In this document: positions 17,752 through 26,931 of the stretch, one piece after another
Numbering within the stretch: position 1 is the stretch's first letter
Layout of the letters: each line of letters starts with the position of its first letter
Assembly (NCBI RefSeq): GCF_021654775.1
Contig: NZ_AP025343.1
Coordinates: forward strand, 2,881,501 to 2,945,500
Direction: 5' to 3'
Length of the DNA: 64,000 nucleotides
From: Paenibacillus azoreducens
GTDB taxonomy: Bacteria; Bacillota; Bacilli; Paenibacillales; Paenibacillaceae
Notes under the pieces: model-generated
The model's database searches: none
What the model was told of the DNA's origin: nothing
The model's input: the letters and a program-made list of their open reading frames with translations, nothing else
Position numbers and translations under genes: made by a program

Positions 17752-18731
17752 GGAAAATGAGATCGGTCCGAATCAGAATTTGGCTGCTGGTTATCTTGAT
17801 CGCCATAATGACATCTTGCAGCGGCACGGCCCCAAGTTTGCATGTGCTGGAAAATCCGCTGAATGTGGATATGATCGTCAAGATGGATCACGGCGATTTC
17901 TGGAATACGGTCAAAATGGGCGCCGAGGTTGCCGCCAAGGAATATAACGTCAATCTTACCTTCAAAGCTCCCCCGACGGAAAACGATATCGACGAGCAGA
18001 TACGGCTGGTGGACGAGTCCATCAGGGATCATGCCGACGCCATTATTTTATCCGCGATCGATTATATGAAACTCGCACAAGTGACGGATCGCGCCGCTTA
18101 TTACAAAATCCCGGTCATATCGATGGATTCGGAGGTGGCTTCCGCGCGGGTCAAATCCATTGTCGGCACGAATAACTATGAAGCCGGGCAGAAGGCGGCG
18201 GATAGGCTGATTAAACTAACGGGGGTCGAAAGCCGGATCGGCGTCATGAATTTTGTGAAAGGGGCAAAAAATGCCGACGAGCGGGAACAAGGGTTTATGG
18301 ATTATGCCGCCCGCTTTCCGGGAGTCGAGGTGGTGGATATCGAATACTGCGATTCCGATGAGGAGAAAGCGAGGCGGTTGACCCGCAAAATGCTGGCTGA
18401 GCATCCGGATCTAAGCGGTATAGTTGCCCTGAATGAGATCGCTTCGATTGGAACGGCGGAGGAAATCCGGAGACTGGGATACGGTGAACGGGTCAAACTG
18501 ATTACTTTTGACAGTACGACCAACGTGATGGAGATGCTTCAGGAAGGTATTGTGCAGGGAACCGTTATCCAAAATCCGTTTAACAACGGCTATCTTGCGG
18601 TGCAGCTTGCGGTTCAGGCGTTGGAAGGGATCGAGATTCCCGAGCGGGTGGACACCGGCTCCAAATTGATCGATTTGGATAATATGCTTTGGCCTGAAAA
18701 CCAGAAGCAGATGTTTCCATTCGTAAAATAA
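17748..18731 (+). CDS. sugar-binding lipoprotein of the sensor module (RbsB/XylFII-like)
   Basis: 327 residues with a signal peptide and lipobox ending IMTSC (Cys near 25), then a periplasmic-binding-protein fold of the ribose/galactose class (Peripla_BP_4-like), with recognisable stretches VIVKMDHGDFWNTVKMGAE, ADAIILSAID and IPVISMDSE. It is coupled to the kinase by an ATGA overlap and is separate from the transporter's own binding protein. In Clostridium, XylFII with LytS/YesN senses xylose in this arrangement, so I infer that this protein delivers the sugar signal to the kinase rather than to the importer. Confidence 0.82.
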   Translation: MRKMRSVRIRIWLLVILIAIMTSCSGTAPSLHVLENPLNVDMIVKMDHGDFWNTVKMGAEVAAKEYNVNLTFKAPPTENDIDEQIRLVDESIRDHADAIILSAIDYMKLAQVTDRAAYYKIPVISMDSEVASARVKSIVGTNNYEAGQKAADRLIKLTGVESRIGVMNFVKGAKNADEREQGFMDYAARFPGVEVVDIEYCDSDEEKARRLTRKMLAEHPDLSGIVALNEIASIGTAEEIRRLGYGERVKLITFDSTTNVMEMLQEGIVQGTVIQNPFNNGYLAVQLAVQALEGIEIPERVDTGSKLIDLDNMLWPENQKQMFPFVK

Positions 18732-18753
18732 TGCGGACTCGCTTTGGGAAGTC

Positions 18754-18785
18754 ATGAGAATTTTTATAGAACAAATGAGAATTTT
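18754..18785 (+). promoter_or_regulatory. tandem direct repeats, candidate response-regulator site for mglBAC
   Basis: ATGAGAATTTT occurs at 18754 and again at 18775, exactly 21 bp apart (two helical turns), which suits an AraC-family dimer. A weak -10-like CATAAT follows at 18812. The site lies between the sensor module and mglB. Confidence 0.5.
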
Positions 18786-18842
18786 GTATTCGAAACGAAT
18801 GCCGGATTCAGCATAATGAAAACGTATCCACGGGATGCGATA

Positions 18843-18902
18843 AGCGCGATCAAAAATTAATAGACCATTGCAAATCTGATTTACTATTTTTTGATCCGCG
18901 CC
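18843..18902 (-). repeat. GGCGCGATC-type element, copy C
   Basis: A 60-bp unit with ends AGCGCGATCAAAAA and TTTTTTGATCCGCGCC. Reversed, it shares AAATAGTAAATCAGATTTGCA-like and ATGGTCTATTAA segments with copy A at 4309-4409. It lies in the leader of mglB, after the direct repeats, so it would be transcribed as a hairpin. Confidence 0.72.
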
Positions 18903-18930
18903 TAAATCAGCGGATAATCAGGAGGTCATG

Positions 18931-19986
18931 ATGAAGATGAAAAAAATAACTTCCGTATTTCTCGCAAGCGCTTTGCTCGCATCGGTTATGGCAGGGTGCT
19001 CAAGCGGGGGCGACAAAAGCGCAAGCGACGCCGGCAAAGGCGGCGGCAGCGGAAAAGAAGCGTCCATCGGCGTAGCGATCTATAAGTTTGACGATACGTT
19101 TATGACAGGCGTCCGCAATTCCATTAAAGCAAATGCCGAAGGCGTAGCCAAAGTGGACATCGTAGACAGTCAAAATTCTCAACCGACGCAAAACGACAAG
19201 GTGGATCTCTTTATCTCGAAAAAAGCGGATGCGCTGGTCATCAATCCGGTTGACCGAACGGCGGCGGGAGTCATTATCGATAAGGCGAAAGCGGCTAATA
19301 TTCCGGTGATCTTCCTGAACCGCGAGCCTTTGCCCGAGGACATGAAAAAATGGGATAAAGTTTATTACGTCGGAGCGAAAGCCGAAGAATCCGGCACCAT
19401 GTCCGGCGAGTTGATCGCCGATTATTGGAAAGCCCATCCGGAAGCGGACAAAAACAAGGACGGCGTGCTGCAGTACGTCATGCTGAAAGGCGAGCCCGGG
19501 CATCAGGACGCCGAGCTGCGCACGAAATTTTCCGTCGAAGCGATTGAAAAAGCCGGCATAAAGGTTGAAAAGGTAGAAGAAGACACAGCCATGTGGGACC
19601 GTGTTAAAGGCCAGGAAAAAATGGCGGCCTTCCTTGGCGCCCATGGCGACAAAATCGAAGCCGTGCTGGCAAACAACGATGACATGGCCCTGGGCGCGAT
19701 CGAGGCGCTGAAGGCTGCGGGATATTTCAAGGACGGCAAAACGATCCCGGTTGTCGGCGTTGACGCGACTGCTCCCGCGCTGCAGGCATTGGAGGATGGA
19801 ACGATGCTTGGCACGGTGCTCAATGACGCGAACAACCAGGGCAAAGCTGTCGTTGCCCTAGCCTCGGTGCTGGCAAAAGGCGAAACGCCTTCCAAAGATA
19901 ATATCGGTTTTGATATTACGGATAACCAATATGTATGGATCCCGTACAAGAAAATCACGAAGGACAATATCAACGACGCGAAATAA
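18931..19986 (+). CDS. mglB: galactose/glucose-binding lipoprotein of the Mgl importer
   Basis: About 351 residues: signal peptide with lipobox SVMAGC, then a Peripla_BP_4 fold. It carries the calcium-loop signature of galactose/glucose-binding proteins (DKNKDGVLQYV) and the segments LVINPVDRTAA and VLANNDDMALGAIEALKAAG, as in E. coli MglB. AGGAGG is followed by three in-frame ATGs (18928, 18931, 18937); 18931 or 18937 have the best spacing. It precedes mglA and mglC. Substrate specificity for galactose, glucose or methyl-galactoside is by family resemblance. Confidence 0.88.
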   Translation: MKMKKITSVFLASALLASVMAGCSSGGDKSASDAGKGGGSGKEASIGVAIYKFDDTFMTGVRNSIKANAEGVAKVDIVDSQNSQPTQNDKVDLFISKKADALVINPVDRTAAGVIIDKAKAANIPVIFLNREPLPEDMKKWDKVYYVGAKAEESGTMSGELIADYWKAHPEADKNKDGVLQYVMLKGEPGHQDAELRTKFSVEAIEKAGIKVEKVEEDTAMWDRVKGQEKMAAFLGAHGDKIEAVLANNDDMALGAIEALKAAGYFKDGKTIPVVGVDATAPALQALEDGTMLGTVLNDANNQGKAVVALASVLAKGETPSKDNIGFDITDNQYVWIPYKKITKDNINDAK

Positions 19987-20072
19987 ATTCGGCGTAAAAA
20001 CCATTCTGCCGTGGGAGGCGGCCTGGGGCCGTCTTCATCACGGCATGGATGAGGAGCAGGGAGCGGAAGTCT

Positions 20073-21584
20073 ATGGCTCAAAACATGTATTTATTGGAGA
20101 TGAACGGGATTTCCAAGGAATTCCCCGGCGTTAAAGCGCTGGACAATGTCACGCTGCAGGTCAGACCCGGGACGGTACATGCCTTAATGGGTGAGAATGG
20201 GGCCGGCAAGTCGACCTTGATGAAATGCCTGTACGGTATTTATTCGCCTGATGCGGGCGAGATTATGCTGGATGGCCGGAAGGTACAAATCCATAATTCG
20301 AAGGATGCGCTGAATAACGGCATATCCATGATTCACCAGGAACTGCATCCCGTGCCGATGCGAAGTGTCATGGAGAATATTTGGCTGGGCCGTTTTCCTA
20401 CCAAAGGGATTGGACCCGTTCGTTTTATCGACCATAAAAAAATGCATCAAGAGACGGAGCAGCTTTTTCGCCAGCTTGATATCGATGTGGATCCCGGCAC
20501 CATCGTGGGCAAGCTGTCGGTTTCCAAGGTTCAGTCGATCGAAATCGCCAAGGCGGTGTCCTTTCAATCCAAGATCATCATCATGGATGAACCGACATCA
20601 TCCTTAACGAGCGTTGAAGTTGAGCATTTGTTCCGGATTATCCGGGATTTGAAGAAACGCGGCGTCGCCATTATATATATTTCGCACAAAATGGAGGAGA
20701 TCCTGCAAATCAGCGATGAGGTCACGATTATGCGCGACGGGCAAAGAATCGGCACTTGGCCAGCCAGCCAGCTGACGACGGATCTGATTATTGCAAAAAT
20801 GGTAGGTCGGGATTTGACGCAGCGTTTTCCGGACCGCGAAAATACGCCGGGAGAAGTCGTGCTTTCAGTGAAGGGCATAACATCACATCTGCCCAAATCC
20901 TTCAAGGATGTTTCCTTTGAGCTACGCAAGGGGGAAATTTTGGGCATCGGCGGTTTGGTTGGCGCGCAGCGTACCGAACTGATCGAAGCTCTGTTTGGAC
21001 TGCGCGGGATATCCACCGGCCAGATCAAAATACGCGGCAAAGAGGTGAAAATCAAATCGCCGGAAGATGCCATTAAGCAGGGCATGGCGCTGCTTACGGA
21101 AGAACGGCGCGTTACGGGGATTTTTCCGGTATTGCCCGTCCATGAAAATGCATCGATTGCAAGTCTCGGCAGGTACCGCAAGCTGCTGTTTTTCCTTGAC
21201 GGCAAGAGAAAACGAAGAGAATCGGATATTATGGTCGAAAAGCTTCGCACCAAAACGCCTACGTCAAGCACGCTGATCATGAATCTTTCGGGCGGCAACC
21301 AACAGAAGGTGTTATTGGCCAGGTGGCTTTTGACGGAGCCGGATATTCTTTTGCTCGACGAACCGACGCGCGGGATTGATGTGGGGGCCAAGTTCGAAAT
21401 CTACACCATTATTCATGATCTGGCGAAGCAGGGCAAAAGCATCATCATGATTTCATCCGAAATGCCTGAGCTGATCGGAATGTCTGATCGAATTATGGTG
21501 ATGTCGGAAGGGCGCCTTACCGGCATTCTGGATGGCGAGGCCGCTACGGAAGAGGAAATTATGCGGCTGGCCGCGCAGCATTAA
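20073..21584 (+). CDS. mglA: galactose/methyl-galactoside importer, tandem ATPase
   Basis: 503 residues with two ABC domains. The first has GENGAGKST (Walker A), an altered signature LSVSKVQ, and IIIMDEPTSSL (Walker B). The second has a degenerate Walker A (GLVGAQRTE), LSGGNQQKV and LLLDEPTRGIDVG. This asymmetric pattern is standard for MglA/RbsA/XylG. The start at 20073 (MAQNMYLLEM) aligns with E. coli MglA, where the domain begins YLLEM; the upstream ATG at 20049 is less likely. It energises uptake through MglC with sugar delivered by MglB. Confidence 0.92.
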   Translation: MAQNMYLLEMNGISKEFPGVKALDNVTLQVRPGTVHALMGENGAGKSTLMKCLYGIYSPDAGEIMLDGRKVQIHNSKDALNNGISMIHQELHPVPMRSVMENIWLGRFPTKGIGPVRFIDHKKMHQETEQLFRQLDIDVDPGTIVGKLSVSKVQSIEIAKAVSFQSKIIIMDEPTSSLTSVEVEHLFRIIRDLKKRGVAIIYISHKMEEILQISDEVTIMRDGQRIGTWPASQLTTDLIIAKMVGRDLTQRFPDRENTPGEVVLSVKGITSHLPKSFKDVSFELRKGEILGIGGLVGAQRTELIEALFGLRGISTGQIKIRGKEVKIKSPEDAIKQGMALLTEERRVTGIFPVLPVHENASIASLGRYRKLLFFLDGKRKRRESDIMVEKLRTKTPTSSTLIMNLSGGNQQKVLLARWLLTEPDILLLDEPTRGIDVGAKFEIYTIIHDLAKQGKSIIMISSEMPELIGMSDRIMVMSEGRLTGILDGEAATEEEIMRLAAQH

Positions 21585-21605
21585 GTCATCGAAGGAGGAG
21601 AGCCC

Positions 21606-22634
21606 ATGTTGAATATAACCAAAGAGAGGGGCACCACAACGATCCGGGATTTTACGTCCCAGTATGCGATCTATATTGTGCTGGTGCTGCTTGTGATTGG
21701 AATCACCATTTATAATCCGTCATTTTTGTCCATGGATTCGCTGCGAAATATTTTGATTCAATCCTCCACCAGAGCGATTATTGCTTTAGGAGTCGCTTTT
21801 ATTCTGATTACCGCCGGAACGGACCTGTCGGCTGGAAGAATTGTCGGTTTGACCGCCGTTGTTTCAGCTTCAATGCTGCAAACCGCACAGTATGCCAACC
21901 GGTTTTTCCCTGATTTGCCGCAGCTTCGATTGTTTGTGCCAATCCTACTGGCTATTTTGGTCGGCCTGGTGTGCGGGCTCATCAACGGGTTGGTGGTTGC
22001 CAAGCTGAATGTGCCGCCATTTATCGCGACGCTAGGCACGATGGTTGCCGTATACGGCATCAATTCCATGTATTTTGATATGAAACCGAATAACTCGCAG
22101 CCGATTGGCGGCCTGCGCCAGGACTTCACCAATATCGGAACCGGCTCGATCGGAACCGGGCAGTTCTCCATTCCCTATATTGTGTTAATCGCGATATTCG
22201 TGGCGTTTATCGTCTGGGTCATCTTCAACAAGACAAAGCTTGGCAAAAACATGTACGCCATCGGCGGCAATGTGCAAGCAGCCAAAGTGTCCGGGATTCA
22301 TGTCGCTAAATATTTGATTTATATATACATGATTGCCGGCGCTTTGTACGGTCTTGCCGGCGTGCTTGAAGCTTCCAGAACCGGCGGGGCTACCAATAAC
22401 TACGGCAACATGTACGAGCTTGACGCCATAGCGGCCTGCGTAGTCGGCGGGGTGTCCACGACTGGCGGCATCGGTACGGTGCCTGGCGTGATGGTTGGCG
22501 TATTGATTTTTACGATCATCAACTATGGTTTGACTTTTATCGGCATTAGTCCTTACTGGCAGCTGATCGTCAAAGGTATGATCATTGTTGCGGCTGTCGC
22601 ATTCGACATGCGCAAATATGCTGCCAAGAAATAA
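21606..22634 (+). CDS. mglC: galactose/methyl-galactoside importer, membrane permease
   Basis: 342 residues with about eight to ten hydrophobic helices and the conserved carbohydrate-permease phrases GTDLSAGRIVGLTAV, PPFIATLGTM and YAIGGNVQAAKVSGI, typical of MglC/RbsC. The ATG follows AAGGAGGAG. It closes the mglBAC operon, which a terminator follows directly. Confidence 0.92.
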   Translation: MLNITKERGTTTIRDFTSQYAIYIVLVLLVIGITIYNPSFLSMDSLRNILIQSSTRAIIALGVAFILITAGTDLSAGRIVGLTAVVSASMLQTAQYANRFFPDLPQLRLFVPILLAILVGLVCGLINGLVVAKLNVPPFIATLGTMVAVYGINSMYFDMKPNNSQPIGGLRQDFTNIGTGSIGTGQFSIPYIVLIAIFVAFIVWVIFNKTKLGKNMYAIGGNVQAAKVSGIHVAKYLIYIYMIAGALYGLAGVLEASRTGGATNNYGNMYELDAIAACVVGGVSTTGGIGTVPGVMVGVLIFTIINYGLTFIGISPYWQLIVKGMIIVAAVAFDMRKYAAKK

Positions 22635-22681
22635 CAAGCCAATCTTTTTACCGGTTTTGTCTGTTTTGGGATGCCTGATTG

Positions 22682-22724
22682 AAAGGGGGGATTTAAGCGG
22701 TTTTCGCTTGATTCCCCTTATTTT
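22682..22724 (+). terminator. Rho-independent terminator of mglBAC
   Basis: AAGGGGGGA-TTTAAGCG pairs with CGCTTGA-TTCCCCTT, followed by ATTTT. Confidence 0.8.
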
Positions 22725-22920
22725 GTGCCGTTCATTCGGCTATCCATCGCCAAGTTTCGGACCCCATCTTTCCGCTATATAGGCTTGATGGAAATTTCCT
22801 TCCATTATTTGTGGTCTCCACAATGGAAACAAGCATGTTACAATATTTGCGGAAGTAATGACAACTTTGTAACCAGAACGATTGCGATTCTGAAGAACAG
22901 CATGAGAAGGAGATGGATCC

Positions 22921-23664
22921 ATGAAGAACAACAAGATGATTAAGGTTTTGCTCAGCACAGCATCCGCAGCCGTGTTGTCGGTAGGCTTGCTGGGAGCAGG
23001 TTCGGCATCGGCAGCTCCGGCACAGCAAGTAAAAATTCCGTTACAAGTAAACATTCAGTCTGCGGACGATCTTCAAGCTTACTTGCAACAGCTGCTGCAA
23101 AACAACGGAGGATCTTTCGATTACAAATATCAATTCGAATGCCCAGGTACGGGTCAAACAACGGTGCCTCAGCCAAGCAAGCCGGAAACTTCCAAACCTG
23201 CGCCGTCCCAACCTGAAACATCCAAACCGCAGCCTAAACCGTCCCAGCCTGAGACATCCAAACCGTCCGAAACGACCAAACCGGATCAATCGGCTTCCGG
23301 TTATGCAGCAGAAGTGATCAAGCTGGTGAATCAGGAGCGCGCCAAAGCCGGCCTGAAACCGCTGACCGAAAATGCAAAACTGTCCAACATGGCGATGGAC
23401 AAAGCTAAAGACATGAACAACAACAATTACTTTGACCATAACTCCCCAACTTACGGCTCTCCGTTTGATATGATGAAGAAATATGGTATTTCTTTCAGCT
23501 ACGCGGGAGAGAATATTGCAAAAGGCCAAAAAACTCCATCTGATGTCATGAACGCGTGGATGAACAGTTCCGGCCACCGTGCCAACATTTTGAACGGCAA
23601 CTACACTACGATCGGTGTAGCTTACTACAACGGATATTGGGTACAAGAATTTATCGCGAACTAA
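22921..23664 (+). CDS. secreted CAP/SCP-domain protein (YkwD-like)
   Basis: 247 residues: signal peptide (cleavage after ASA near residue 31), a short unique region, a Pro/Ser/Lys/Glu-rich linker with repeated ETSKP units (about 80-125), and a C-terminal CAP domain. The CAP signatures are present: LVNQERAKAGLKPL, YFDHNSPTYGSPFDMM, AGENIAKG, MNSSGHRANILNGNYTTIGVAYY. Such proteins occur in Bacillales as spore-coat or secreted factors; no activity can be assigned. The ATG follows GAGAAGGAGATGG. Flanked by terminators, so monocistronic. Confidence 0.92.
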   Translation: MKNNKMIKVLLSTASAAVLSVGLLGAGSASAAPAQQVKIPLQVNIQSADDLQAYLQQLLQNNGGSFDYKYQFECPGTGQTTVPQPSKPETSKPAPSQPETSKPQPKPSQPETSKPSETTKPDQSASGYAAEVIKLVNQERAKAGLKPLTENAKLSNMAMDKAKDMNNNNYFDHNSPTYGSPFDMMKKYGISFSYAGENIAKGQKTPSDVMNAWMNSSGHRANILNGNYTTIGVAYYNGYWVQEFIAN

Positions 23665-23678
23665 TACATGTTTATACA

Positions 23679-23710
23679 AGCCCGTTTCCTTGATGGAAAC
23701 GGGCTTTTTC
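23679..23710 (+). terminator. Rho-independent terminator
   Basis: AAGCCCGTTTCC / GGAAACGGGCTT stem with a short loop, then TTT. It ends the CAP-protein transcript. Confidence 0.88.
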
Positions 23711-23738
23711 AAGATGATCGGACTTTTAAGTTTTTTTG

Positions 23739-23860
23739 GGGTCCCCGCAAGGTATTTGGACTAAGCATCGAAGCATAGCCCCCACTCAGTACTTTTGCTC
23801 CGCAAAAGCGCCCCTCTTTGAGGGACGCCCTTACTTCTTTCCGATACTCTTTGCGGGGTT
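23739..23860. repeat. possible small inverted-repeat element
   Basis: CCCCGCAA (23743-23750) is mirrored by TTGCGGGG (23851-23858), with partial extension (GGTAT / ATACTC). Inside are nested hairpins (CTTTTGCTCCGCAAAAG and GCCCCTCTTTGAGGGACGCCC-like). It resembles a MITE or REP unit, but there is no second copy in the window, so family status is unproven. Confidence 0.35.
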
Positions 23861-23981
23861 ATTTAATACATATCCCGGCGGTCGCATTTGCAAATTGAAC
23901 TTAGAAGTCTTATGTTTATGTACATATGTATCTAACGGAAGAGATTGAATATGTCATCACGCGAAAATGGAGGGATCGGTT

Positions 23982-24827
23982 TTGAATTCATCGAAGTGGA
24001 TCTGGCGCATCGTAAGCGTAATCTCCATTCTGGCTTCCCTGCTGCTGCTCGCCGGATTTGTTTATGCGATTCAGGACATACAGTATCCGCAAGCGGGAAA
24101 AGAGCTGGCTGCTCCGCAAACAAACCCTCAGGAAGGAGCCGCTGCTGAGAATCCGGGTGCCAAAAAGGAACTGAAAATTGCGGTTATCGGCGATTCGCTT
24201 GCCAAGGGAACGGGAGACCATTCCGGCATGGGGTTCGCCAGACGAACGGTCAATGAGCTGTCGGCCAGCACAGGCAAAAAGGTGCAGCTTCTGAATAATC
24301 TTGGCATTAACGGCCTCACCACAACGGGGCTCCTGCCGAAGTTGGAAGAGCGCGGAACCCAATATGTACTGGGACAAGCCGACATCATTCTCCTTTCGAT
24401 CGGGGGTAATGACTTGTTTCGAGGCGCCGACCTTATTTCCAAAGGTAATGCCGGCACCGCTTCAACTGCAAAAAGGCAGGAGCTTGACCCCAAGGATCTT
24501 TTGAAGGGGCTGCCGAAAGCTTCCACGCAGCTTAAAGCCATATTGGAACGAATCCGTGCCATTAATCCGGCTGCGACCATTGTCTATGTCGGCCTATATA
24601 ATCCGTTTGGAGATATGCAGGAACTGCAGATCCCAGGCAACCAGGCGGTGGCGTCTTGGAACCAAACGGCGCTCGAGACGATGAACCATTACAGCAACAT
24701 GACTCTTGTGCCGACTTTCGATATTTTTCAGAATCATTTGGATAAATATTTGTCTTCGGACCATTTTCATCCGAATGGCGACGGGTATCAGCAAATTGCG
24801 GTACGGATTGTACAAGGGCTTCATTGA
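23982..24827 (+). CDS. membrane-anchored SGNH/GDSL hydrolase (YpmR-like)
   Basis: About 281 residues. One N-terminal membrane helix (residues 8-28) is followed by an extracellular SGNH esterase domain. All four blocks are visible: GDSLAKGTG (Ser), the LLNNLGINGLTT segment (Gly), SIGGNDLF (Asn) and SSDHFHPNGDGY (Asp-x-x-His). The start is probably TTG 23982, six bases after GGAGGGA; the ATG at 23967 contains that site. The family includes YpmR of B. subtilis, a lipase/acylhydrolase of unknown substrate. It lies about 60 bases before the ABC-2 exporter genes and could be cotranscribed with them. Confidence 0.88.
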   Translation: MNSSKWIWRIVSVISILASLLLLAGFVYAIQDIQYPQAGKELAAPQTNPQEGAAAENPGAKKELKIAVIGDSLAKGTGDHSGMGFARRTVNELSASTGKKVQLLNNLGINGLTTTGLLPKLEERGTQYVLGQADIILLSIGGNDLFRGADLISKGNAGTASTAKRQELDPKDLLKGLPKASTQLKAILERIRAINPAATIVYVGLYNPFGDMQELQIPGNQAVASWNQTALETMNHYSNMTLVPTFDIFQNHLDKYLSSDHFHPNGDGYQQIAVRIVQGLH

Positions 24828-24888
24828 CATATAGTGCGTGTGTGAACAACCTTATTTTCACATACCGGAAGCGAAAGGAGCGAAGAGA

Positions 24889-25869
24889 ATGTCTGCGGCG
24901 GAATCTGCGCGAAAGGGCAGTATCGTTTTATCGGTTGAGCATGTGAAGAAAAAAATCGGACGGAAATGGATTATTGAGGACGTGACGTTTGATGTCCGGC
25001 AGGGTGAAATTTTCGGGTTTTTGGGTCCGAACGGTGCAGGGAAAACGACCACGATCCGTATGCTGGTGGACTTGATCAAGCCGAGCAGCGGCATTATCAA
25101 AGTATGCGGTTTTGACGTGAACAAACAGCAGGAACAAGCGCTTCGCTATGTCGGTTCGATCGTCGAAAATCCCGAAGTCTATACTTATTTGACGGGGTGG
25201 GAGAATCTGGAGCATTTTGCAAGGATGCAGCCCGGCATTGACAAGGAACGGATTCAGGAAGTCGTGGATATTGTCAGGCTGGATCAGCGGATTCATGACA
25301 AGGTGAAGACTTATTCGCTTGGCATGCGGCAGCGGCTTGGCATTGCGCAAGCGCTTCTGGGTAGGCCGAAGCTGCTGATTCTCGACGAGCCGACAAACGG
25401 TCTTGATCCCAAAGGCATCAAAGAACTGCGACAATTCATCCGCGAACTTGCGGAAGGGGGCCTTGCCGTTTTCGTTTCGAGCCATCTGCTGAGCGAAATC
25501 CAGCTTTTATGCGATCGGGTGGCGATCATCAGCCGCGGGCGAGTTCTGGCTGTCGGCGAGGTAGGGGAACTAGTGGCTGCGAACGCGAAATACGTGATTT
25601 GGGACTTGGAGCCTGCCGAAGAGGGAAAACGCGAGCTAGAGGCCTGGCATGGCGTCGAGATCATCGAGGAAGTGGATGCGGTGCTGGATGATACGATTAT
25701 CGCCGGCATGAGCGCAAACTCCATTGTCACCGCCATGAATGAAGAGGATATTGCGAGCGCGGTATCCCATCTGACTTCTTCGGGAATTCTTGTTCAGGGG
25801 GTACATAAAATTAATCCGACTCTAGAGCAGCTGTTCCTGAAAATGACGGAAGGTGAGAACATTGATTAG
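24889..25869 (+). CDS. ABC-2 type exporter ATPase
   Basis: 326 residues with Walker A GPNGAGKTTT, signature LGMRQRLG, Walker B LLILDEPTNGLDP and the switch His in SSHLLSE, as in drug or antimicrobial-peptide exporters. A ~90-residue C-terminal extension follows. The ATG at 24889 has AAAGGAG eight bases upstream; a GTG at 24838 is in frame but lacks support. Its stop overlaps the permease start, so the two genes are coupled. Substrate unknown. Confidence 0.9.
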   Translation: MSAAESARKGSIVLSVEHVKKKIGRKWIIEDVTFDVRQGEIFGFLGPNGAGKTTTIRMLVDLIKPSSGIIKVCGFDVNKQQEQALRYVGSIVENPEVYTYLTGWENLEHFARMQPGIDKERIQEVVDIVRLDQRIHDKVKTYSLGMRQRLGIAQALLGRPKLLILDEPTNGLDPKGIKELRQFIRELAEGGLAVFVSSHLLSEIQLLCDRVAIISRGRVLAVGEVGELVAANAKYVIWDLEPAEEGKRELEAWHGVEIIEEVDAVLDDTIIAGMSANSIVTAMNEEDIASAVSHLTSSGILVQGVHKINPTLEQLFLKMTEGENID

Positions 25870-26851
25870 CGTATTGCCACTGATCAAGAATGAAACCATT
25901 AAAATTGTCAAAAAGAAGCGATTTTATGTGATTTTGCTGATTCTGGCGGTGCTCGTTCCGATGTTCGTTTATGCACAGATGCGTTCTGCCGAGCGGACGC
26001 GGGAAAAATTTGCGGGCGACTGGCGGCTTGAAGTTCAGCAGCAAATAACGGATAATGAGAATTCGCTGGCAAGTGATCGGGTGCCGGATGAATGGAAGAA
26101 ATTCAGGAAAATTTTCGTGCAGCAGCTTCAATATTACCTGGACCATGACGTCAACCCGAATGCACCGAACGGGGTTACGTTTACGCGCGAGTTTATGAAT
26201 AATTCCATAAATTTGTTCATTCCTCTTCTCATCATGGCCATTGCTTCCGATATAGTATCCGGGGAGAGAACAAGCGGAACGATCAAAATGCTGCTGACGC
26301 GTCCCGTGAAAAGGTGGAAAGTGCTGCTCAGCAAGCTGATTACGCTTTTTATGTTTACTTCGCTGATCATCGTTTCCGCTTTTATCATTACCTACGTTGT
26401 ATCGGGCGCCGTGTTTGGTTATAAAGGTTTTGAACTGCCGGTCTTTACAGGATTTCAAATTTCAGGCTCCGATGTCGACATGGCAGCGGTGCATGCGGTT
26501 CCGCAGTGGAAATATTTGCTGATGCAGGGCGGGCTGATCTGGTTTGTCGGGCTAGTTATAGCCTCGCTTGCATTTATGGTGTCCGTTCTGGTCCGAAGCA
26601 CTGCGGCAAGCATCGTGGTCATGATGGCGTCGCTGATTGCCGGAACGATACTCACCAATATGGCAGCCGCTTGGAATAGCGCCAAATATCTGTTTATGGT
26701 GAACTTGAAACTCACTGATTATCTGTCCGGAACGCCGGCTCCAATCGAGGGCATGAACCTGACGTTTTCGCTAGCGGTTTTGTCCGCATGGGCGATCGCC
26801 GCGATCGCAATCTCATTCCTTGTCTTTACGAAAAGGGATATCTTGAATTAA
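25862..26851 (+). CDS. ABC-2 type exporter permease
   Basis: About 329 residues with an N-terminal anchor (YVILLILAVLVPMFVY), a ~100-residue external loop, then five further helices, including the ABC-2 phrase DIVSGERTSGTIKMLLTRPVKRW. The start is probably TTG 25862, just after GGAAGGTGAG and inside the overlap with the ATPase gene; GTG 25853 is the alternative. It pairs with the upstream ATPase. Confidence 0.85.
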   Translation: MISVLPLIKNETIKIVKKKRFYVILLILAVLVPMFVYAQMRSAERTREKFAGDWRLEVQQQITDNENSLASDRVPDEWKKFRKIFVQQLQYYLDHDVNPNAPNGVTFTREFMNNSINLFIPLLIMAIASDIVSGERTSGTIKMLLTRPVKRWKVLLSKLITLFMFTSLIIVSAFIITYVVSGAVFGYKGFELPVFTGFQISGSDVDMAAVHAVPQWKYLLMQGGLIWFVGLVIASLAFMVSVLVRSTAASIVVMMASLIAGTILTNMAAAWNSAKYLFMVNLKLTDYLSGTPAPIEGMNLTFSLAVLSAWAIAAIAISFLVFTKRDILN

Positions 26852-26931
26852 AATGGACAAGTATAACAAAACATCTGTTTGCATTTTAGGATTTATGATC
26901 CTACATAAAGAAGCACAAAGGGGGAGCATGA

